This document shows positions 58,971 through 64,000 of a stretch of DNA of 64,000 nucleotides, piece by piece. A program made the position numbers and the translations under genes. Positions within the stretch are counted from its first letter, which is position 1, and each line of letters opens with the position of its first letter. The stretch covers positions 8,308,001 through 8,372,000 of the forward strand of contig CM057224.1 in the NCBI GenBank assembly GCA_029891385.1, given 5' to 3'. Under the pieces are notes generated by a model, which saw only the letters and a program-made list of their open reading frames with translations, was not told the DNA's origin and did not search any database. The stretch is from Erythroxylum novogranatense. Lineage: Eukaryota > Streptophyta > Magnoliopsida > Malpighiales > Erythroxylaceae.

Positions 58971-59472
58971 TGTAACATCCCGTTACTGTTAGCAAGGGTA
59001 TAATGGTAATATTGGGTTAGACTGACAGGTTTCATTGCATTCACTGATTGAGCATGCTACTGGCCTCTAATTATAGAGGAACTGGTTTCATGCATATGCA
59101 TTTATTCATAAGTACATGCATTCATGATTTTCCGGCATTTTAATTGTGATTATGAATTGGTTGGACTGTGAACTAGAAGCGGTATCGAATCGATTTGGAT
59201 TATGATTGGTAGAGAAATTAGGAGTAAGTGGACTCGAATGACTGATTTAGAATAGTCTAAGAGTGATTGGCTATTGATAGTGACTTATAGGAAATTTTCG
59301 GGAAATTCGGGAGAAAATGCCAGATGAAAGTTTTGGGTGTGGTGATTATTTGTATAATCTTGAAAGAATTGTCCAATGGCAATGGAAAACTTAGAGTTAT
59401 ACTATAAGGAAATAAAAATGTGGAGCCATTGAAATTTAGAGGCTGAAAGTTGAACTGAATTGGAGACCTATG

Positions 59473-59483
59473 TCTATAAATAG
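59473..59483 (+). promoter_or_regulatory. TATA box of the solo LTR
   Basis: TCTATAAATAG fits the plant TATA consensus well, about 500 bp from the LTR start and upstream of the T/C-rich leader at 59525. Confidence 0.65.
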
Positions 59484-59864
59484 CTTAGGTTAGAAATTGG
59501 GGATTTTTCATCCTAAGGCAAAAGCATTTATTCTCTTCCTCCTCCTCGGCGATTTTCGATTCCTCCCATCGGTGAGGATTCTTCGATCTTTCTCGATGGT
59601 TTTCTTCTCATTGTGCTAGGCTAACTTGTTATTGTGATTATTGAAGGTTGAGAAGCTTGGAGAGTGGGATATCGTTGAGTTTGAAAGATTTTAGGGTTAC
59701 GGTGATTTTGAGAGATTTGTGGATTTGATTTTCGATTGGTAAGTTTTTATGGCTTTAATGTTGTTATTAATGGTTTCTAATGCATTTATGGCATTTATTA
59801 TGGTTGAGTTGGGTAGATGGGAGTGTTTAATGCTGGTTTTAGAGAGAAGAGGAAAAATTCGATC

Positions 59865-60062
59865 GGAGAAGGCGGTGGCGCTGCCAAGACGTGCGTCATG
59901 ACGTCTGGCGTAACCTCGCCTCAGCAGCCTAGCGCTGGTTCCACGCCATGGTGAACATTTTGCCTACGTGGCGAGCATGAAGAGGGACCTGCCTTGTGGC
60001 GTGCTTCACGCCATGACGATCTTCTGTCTGACGCATGGCGAGTACATGTAGGTCGCGGCGAA
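59865..60062 (+). repeat. CpG-rich island of the solo LTR
   Basis: It has repeated words GCGTCATGACGTC, CACGCCATGACGA, CGCATGGCGAG and GGTCGCGGCGAAG. It is similar in composition and position (after TATA, before donor) to the islands of A and B, but different in sequence. Confidence 0.65.
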
Positions 60063-60617
60063 GGGATTTTTCTGATTGGATTGATTTTAGTTTATTGGGT
60101 ATAATTGATGGTGTAGACCTCCGATTGAGGTGATTCTCGATTTATTATGAACTAGGGAAAGAGGTCTTCAATTGAGGATAATTATGGGAGTTAGAATTTA
60201 ATTTAAATGGTATTGATTTATCGAGAATAAGGTCAATTATGGTTCATAGTGTGACATAAGTATTGAATTGAGACAATTGTAGTTTTAATTGAGATTTTCA
60301 ATAGAGGTTTTGACCTAATGGTTATGGAATTGCTATAGGAAGTACGAATTGAGGAAATTGAACTGAATTATAGGATTGGATCAATTATTGTCGATCATCG
60401 AGCAAAGAGTTGGAATGGGACATAAGAGTTCAAAATTGGGTTTTAGCGCCGAAAATCGTGAGCATGCATTATACATAATTCCACTGAGACATATGCATTT
60501 CTGAATCGTTTTAATTGAGCATCTAGTAATGGGACTGTATTTTACTGTTATAGAGGCGCCGTTGGATCATCATTCTACGGACATTGCTGGAACTTCAGCG
60601 ATGGCTCGGAAGTTCTG

Positions 60618-61322
60618 GTGAGTAACTAGTTGGTTTCTCAAATTCTGATTGTCTAAATGCTCGATGTGAATTACTTGCCAATGTGAAATTGTATGATTAC
60701 TGAAATGTACATGATCGAATGGCATGTTTCTACTGTATTGGATTGGACTACTGTATTGGGTTGGATTCTTTGTGAATCTTGAGGAATGTAATACTGGGCT
60801 TTTATAGCCATACTTTGAATTCTTGAACATCTGCATTGCATGCATAAATGCATGATCGGATAATGGATATGTGACCCAGTGCTATTATCCTTGAAAAGAG
60901 CCTCGAGCTCGAACCTTTGTCTTGATCGACGCCTTGAGCGAGGGAGAAATCACTGACGCGTCCCCCTGAATCTTGGTGAGCACTTGGACACAATCCTGAA
61001 TAACTGGAAAAGAGTCTCATATGCATTGTATACACATGACTTTGCAAACTTACTGAATTGTGTGATGACATGAGAGATTGCAAATTGCTACATGCTACTG
61101 TAAACTATTACATGATATTATAAATTGTTATGTGTTATTGTAAACTGTTATTTGATACTGTAAACTGTTATAGACTACTGTAAATTGTTATATAATACTG
61201 TTAATTAAATATTACTGTGTCGTGCTATACGCAATCTACGTAATGCATGATTTGAGTGAACCATCGATGATGGTGTCTCACTGAGTTCGCAAACTCACCC
61301 AATTTTGCATCTAATTTTTCAG
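60618..61322 (+). other. Putative LTR intron of the solo LTR
   Basis: GTTCTG/GTGAGTAACTAG (60618) and CTAATTTTTCAG/GA (61322) enclose 705 nt, including the hairpin region and the 22-bp minisatellite. Confidence 0.38.
61086..61215 (+). repeat. 22-bp minisatellite ACTGTAAACTGTTAT
   Basis: About six units of ACTGTAAACTGTTATnnnat with small changes lie just upstream of the conserved double hairpin. It is found only in this LTR. Confidence 0.85.
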
Positions 61323-61705
61323 GATCGATAGAGTAGACTCCTAGCTCCGGAGATAGCCTTTTCCTGCCGTGCGAGCGTGTAGGCAAGAGAAGTGATGGCA
61401 CACAGGTCGGTCAGCTGGGTTGGACTTTTGAGGATGACTTAGGATAGATGTTTGTATCAGTTTCCTTTTTGGTTTTGTTTAGGGGACTGATAGACTTGTC
61501 TATTCTGCTACTGGATGACTGTATTAAGATTCTTTTGGATTTTAAAAGTTACTGATTTCTGATATATTATGATTTTAATTATTGCGATGCCATGTGGATT
61601 ATTAGTGGGAATGTTCTGGTGGTGCACCTTTATCGTGGGATACGTATCGGAGCGACCTCCGGGCGTTCCGATGTGTACCCTACGGTGAGGGGGCGCTACA
61701 CAAGT

Positions 61706-64000
61706 GTTCTCGACTCTTCTAGTGAAAAAAAAAAGATGAATTTCTTGCTTTCTTTATTCCATTCACCCACGGCTTTTCAAACCCATTTGCAATAAATGAA
61801 CCACCGAAACTCTTCTCTTCTTCCTTTGCACTAAAGTTTTGAAAATCCCTTTACAAGCCTAAACCTCTTACTTCTTTATTATGATGGTGATTGTACATGT
61901 GGAGTGAAGTGGAGAAGTTGATGCTAGGTGAAGAAGTTAAGAGTTGAAAGCTTAAATTGGTAAGTGTTTTATTATGCTTTAATTATGTAGTTAATGAATC
62001 ATGGTTGTTAGAAGAAAGATTGAAGTGTTTTCATTTGATTTTGAATTGAATATGGATTATTATTCTTGCAAAGAATGTAAGAGGTAAGTGCTGCCAAATT
62101 ATGGTGGTTATTCCTAGTGAATGTAGGCATGATATAGGGACTGATTTTGTGTCCAAATGAGATGCTTATGGTCGTAGAATTTAAAGTGGCATGATAGGAA
62201 GTGTATTGGAGAAGTAAAGCTGAAAATTGGTTTTTGATCTACTTTACTGTTTTGAGCATAACTCATTGTGTGGTTATGCAAATGAGTCGAGGTTTAAGCC
62301 CAATTAAACTTTGGGTTGTTGGCTACATTTTTGTGTGAAATAGGTGTTGTCTAATTTTCGACTTGAGAGGTTGAAATTTGGCTTGGAAAGTTACTGTTTT
62401 AGTGTCTGTGAATAGTAACCGAAACTATGACCTAAGTGTTTTGCTGATTTTGCTAAATTAATTGAGAAGGAATTAGGGAAAATGGTCTAAATGAAAGTTG
62501 AAGCCTATTAAGTTATATTTCCATTCCCACTGATTGTGCAATTTTTCGATCTGTATATTGGGAGATATGCATTGTGAAATATTGACTGATTTTGAGCAAT
62601 TGGTGAAACCTAGCCATCAGTGTAGGTATTGTGACCATTCTGAATACAAGCAATTTTAACAATTTCTGTGAATTGAATTGGCTTGAGTGATCTTCTGAAG
62701 AGTTGTAGAGGAAACAATTATATTGACAATGGTATATAGAATGTAATTGTTGGAGATCAGATGTGGGAGTAATGAATTTTCAAAATCTGTACCTGCATTA
62801 GGTTATTGACTGCTGCCCTGATCAGTAACTTGCATGACAGTTTTGAGCTTGTTAGAGATAGAATTAGGCTTGAAGCCCTTCATGAGAAGTGTAGTAATGT
62901 GTTTTATCTTTCCATTGATATAAGTTAGTGATTTATTTGACATTTTTGCAAGGAGTTATGCTTGTTAGAACATTACTGTCCAAATTGGGTAAATTCAGTG
63001 GGCAGATTCTTTATTGAATTGTTTGACCTATTTTGAAATTGAATTTGATTCTAAGTTGTTCATGAAAGTTGTTGATAACATTGGTATATTTCTGAGAATA
63101 TTTATTGTGTAATTTTTGACTAAGGAACTGGAAAGTTACGGATTTTATAAACTATTGCACTGTTTTGACAAATCTTGCACTGTTTTGAGAGGCATTGTGA
63201 GGGCAGTAACTTTGATTGCATTTTTGACACCCTTAGAGGTGAAATTGGCTTTTGTATCCTTCATGAAACTTGTAGAGATCTCTTTTCTATATAAAATAGA
63301 CACCAAGTTTGTCCAATTTGGAGTCCGGAGTAGGGACTTATGCCCTGTGTAAGTTTGGATGTCGGAGGACGTTGTTCCAGATCTGCTATTGTATAGCATA
63401 AGTCGACTTGCACCCCATATAAGTCGACTAGTACATATACAGTAGCATAAGTCGACTTGCATCTCAAGCAAGTCGACTAGGATCATATATTTTTCCTTAT
63501 TTTGCTCATAACTTTTCCGTCCGACATCCGATTGACCTGATTCTTGAGGCATCGGATTCGTGAGACATTGAATTTCATTTCATGGAAAATTGGGAATTTT
63601 TGGACGGGAAATTGACGGGTGTCCGAGAAATGGATATTTTATCACTGTTTTATTTAATTGGAGACCTAAAGAGGTCCAAATTGAGCGTCGTCAGCGCCAT
63701 TAGATTTCTAATTTTTTTAGACGGATTATATGATGAAAAATATTGGATTAAGGCCGGTAATATCATGAACATGCATTGTGCACCTTCTAAGTGTTACATG
63801 TGCATTCTGAAATGGTTCTGATTGAACAATTGATAATGTTTATATATCATCACCGTTATAGAGTCACACTTGGGCGTCGGTCCATCGGCGTCATTGAGAC
63901 TTCAGATTTTGGCTCGAAGTGCGGTGAGTAACTAGGTGGTTTACTCAATTATTATATGTCTCTTGTGGGGAATAAGCGTGGGATTAGGCTGTGTTTGTTA
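61706..64000 (+). repeat. Element C 3' LTR, second part (runs off window)
   Basis: This continues 51705 onward of the 5' LTR, with few differences. It includes the palindrome array at 63397-63481 and the donor at 63924. The last part (hairpin domain, acceptor, end) is beyond the window. The 60-135 residue frames here exist in both LTRs only because the LTRs are copies. Confidence 0.92.
63397..63481 (+). repeat. AAGTCGACTT palindrome array, element C 3' LTR
   Basis: Same four palindromes and spacing as at 53395-53480, with one base difference seen (TACATATACAG for TACATACACAG). Unlike the CpG islands of A, B and D it has not diverged between sister LTRs. Confidence 0.85.

Larger units (their letters stand above)
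58971..61700 (+). mobile_element. Nested solo LTR with CAAGT target duplication
   Basis: 2730 bp from TGTAACATCCCGTTACTG to GGGGGCGCTACA, flanked by CAAGT (58966-58970, 61701-61705). The uninterrupted site GTGCAAGTGTTCTCGAC exists in C's 5' LTR at 51699. No interior or primer site is present, so the element was reduced to one LTR by unequal recombination. Architecture matches the long-LTR lineage: TATA box TCTATAAATAG 59473, CpG-rich island 59865-60062, donor CTG/GTGAGTAAC 60618, GAGCCTCGAGCTCGAAC hairpin near 60899, hairpin ACCATCGATGATGGT 61260-61274, GAGTTCGCAAACTC, acceptor TTTTTCAG 61322. The distal end differs (GCGCTACA). It is later than C. Confidence 0.95.
51168..64000 (+). mobile_element. 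Element C: LARD-like LTR retrotransposon, 3' end outside
   Basis: Plus strand. The 5' LTR is 51168-55117 (3950 bp), the primer site 55124-55137, the interior 55118-58443 (3326 bp), the polypurine tract 58431-58442, and the 3' LTR starts at 58444, running off the window after being split by a solo LTR. The base five before the start are GTTCT; the right duplication is not visible. The LTR shares long blocks with element D: TTTTCCGTCCGACATCCG, the GGGACCTAAAGAGGTCC region, CACCGTCAGCGC and the double hairpin. At the CpG-hairpin position it carries AAGTCGACTT palindromes instead. It interrupts the Copia gag. Confidence 0.88.

Noticed and set aside
63145..63552. 135-residue open frame on the minus strand
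   Set aside because: It lies in the LTR of element C. The equivalent region of the 5' LTR (53144-53551) is broken by stops, the composition follows palindromes and repeats, and no family is recognised.

Overview
The window is plant nuclear repeat DNA, most likely from a eudicot with a large, retrotransposon-rich genome. It is AT-rich. No intact host gene, rRNA, tRNA or CRISPR array was recognised. Almost every base belongs to LTR retrotransposons, their LTRs, or older debris they landed in. The long-LTR elements share TGTAACA...TGTTACA ends, an initiator-Met-tRNA-type primer site (TGGTATCAGAGCCC) and a polypurine tract preceded by TTTCGAGGACGAAATTT. These marks fit Ty3/gypsy chromoviruses of the Tekay/Del kind. 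Their interiors are only 3.2-3.6 kb with no usable gag-pol frame, flanked by LTRs of 2.9-4.3 kb, so they look like LARD-type (large retrotransposon derivative) non-autonomous elements.

Layout, left to right. 1-4030: a plus-oriented LTR of a second family (here 'Y'), cut by the window edge. 4031-14398: the remains of a minus-oriented element (here 'G') split by complete element A (minus, 4479-13733, TSD ATCGA). 14399-14474: a tiny inverted LTR end. 14475-15856: the 3' part of another LTR ('H') with a four-hairpin array. 15857-16584: a minus-strand LTR fragment starting TGATAAATG. 16590-20280: a degenerate tandem array of about 507 bp per unit, carrying a GGCCTGTTTGG-type insertion, a LINE RNase H fragment and a CACTG-ended MITE with TSD TAA. 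20330-25264: LTR 'X' and the minus copy of Y. 25265 to about 51167: one Copia element (LTR, primer site, leader, broken gag) blown up by three nested insertions: D (minus, 25632-37929, TSD TAATC) in its LTR, B (plus, 40515-50687, TSD GTTAT) in its leader, and C (plus, from 51168) in its gag. C's own 3' LTR is split by a solo LTR (58971-61700, TSD CAAGT) and runs off the window.

The most interesting signal is inside the LTRs. Families that differ elsewhere share one architecture: a GC-rich palindromic island, then a good splice donor (GTGAGT), an array of small GAGC-type hairpins enclosed by a long-range stem (GTTGTGACCG...CGGTCACAAC), a fixed pair of hairpins (ACCATCGATGATGGT and GAGTTCGCAAAACTC), a splice acceptor (TTTTTCAG), and U5. 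The palindromic island differs strongly between the two LTRs of the same insertion, although the DNA on both sides is nearly identical. Between subfamilies C and D the island is replaced by an unrelated palindrome set at the same place. A conserved non-coding block also follows the primer site in all five leaders. I read these as cis-acting RNA and DNA structures of a non-autonomous retrotransposon lineage. That function is inference; the repeats, termini and target duplications are read directly from the sequence.
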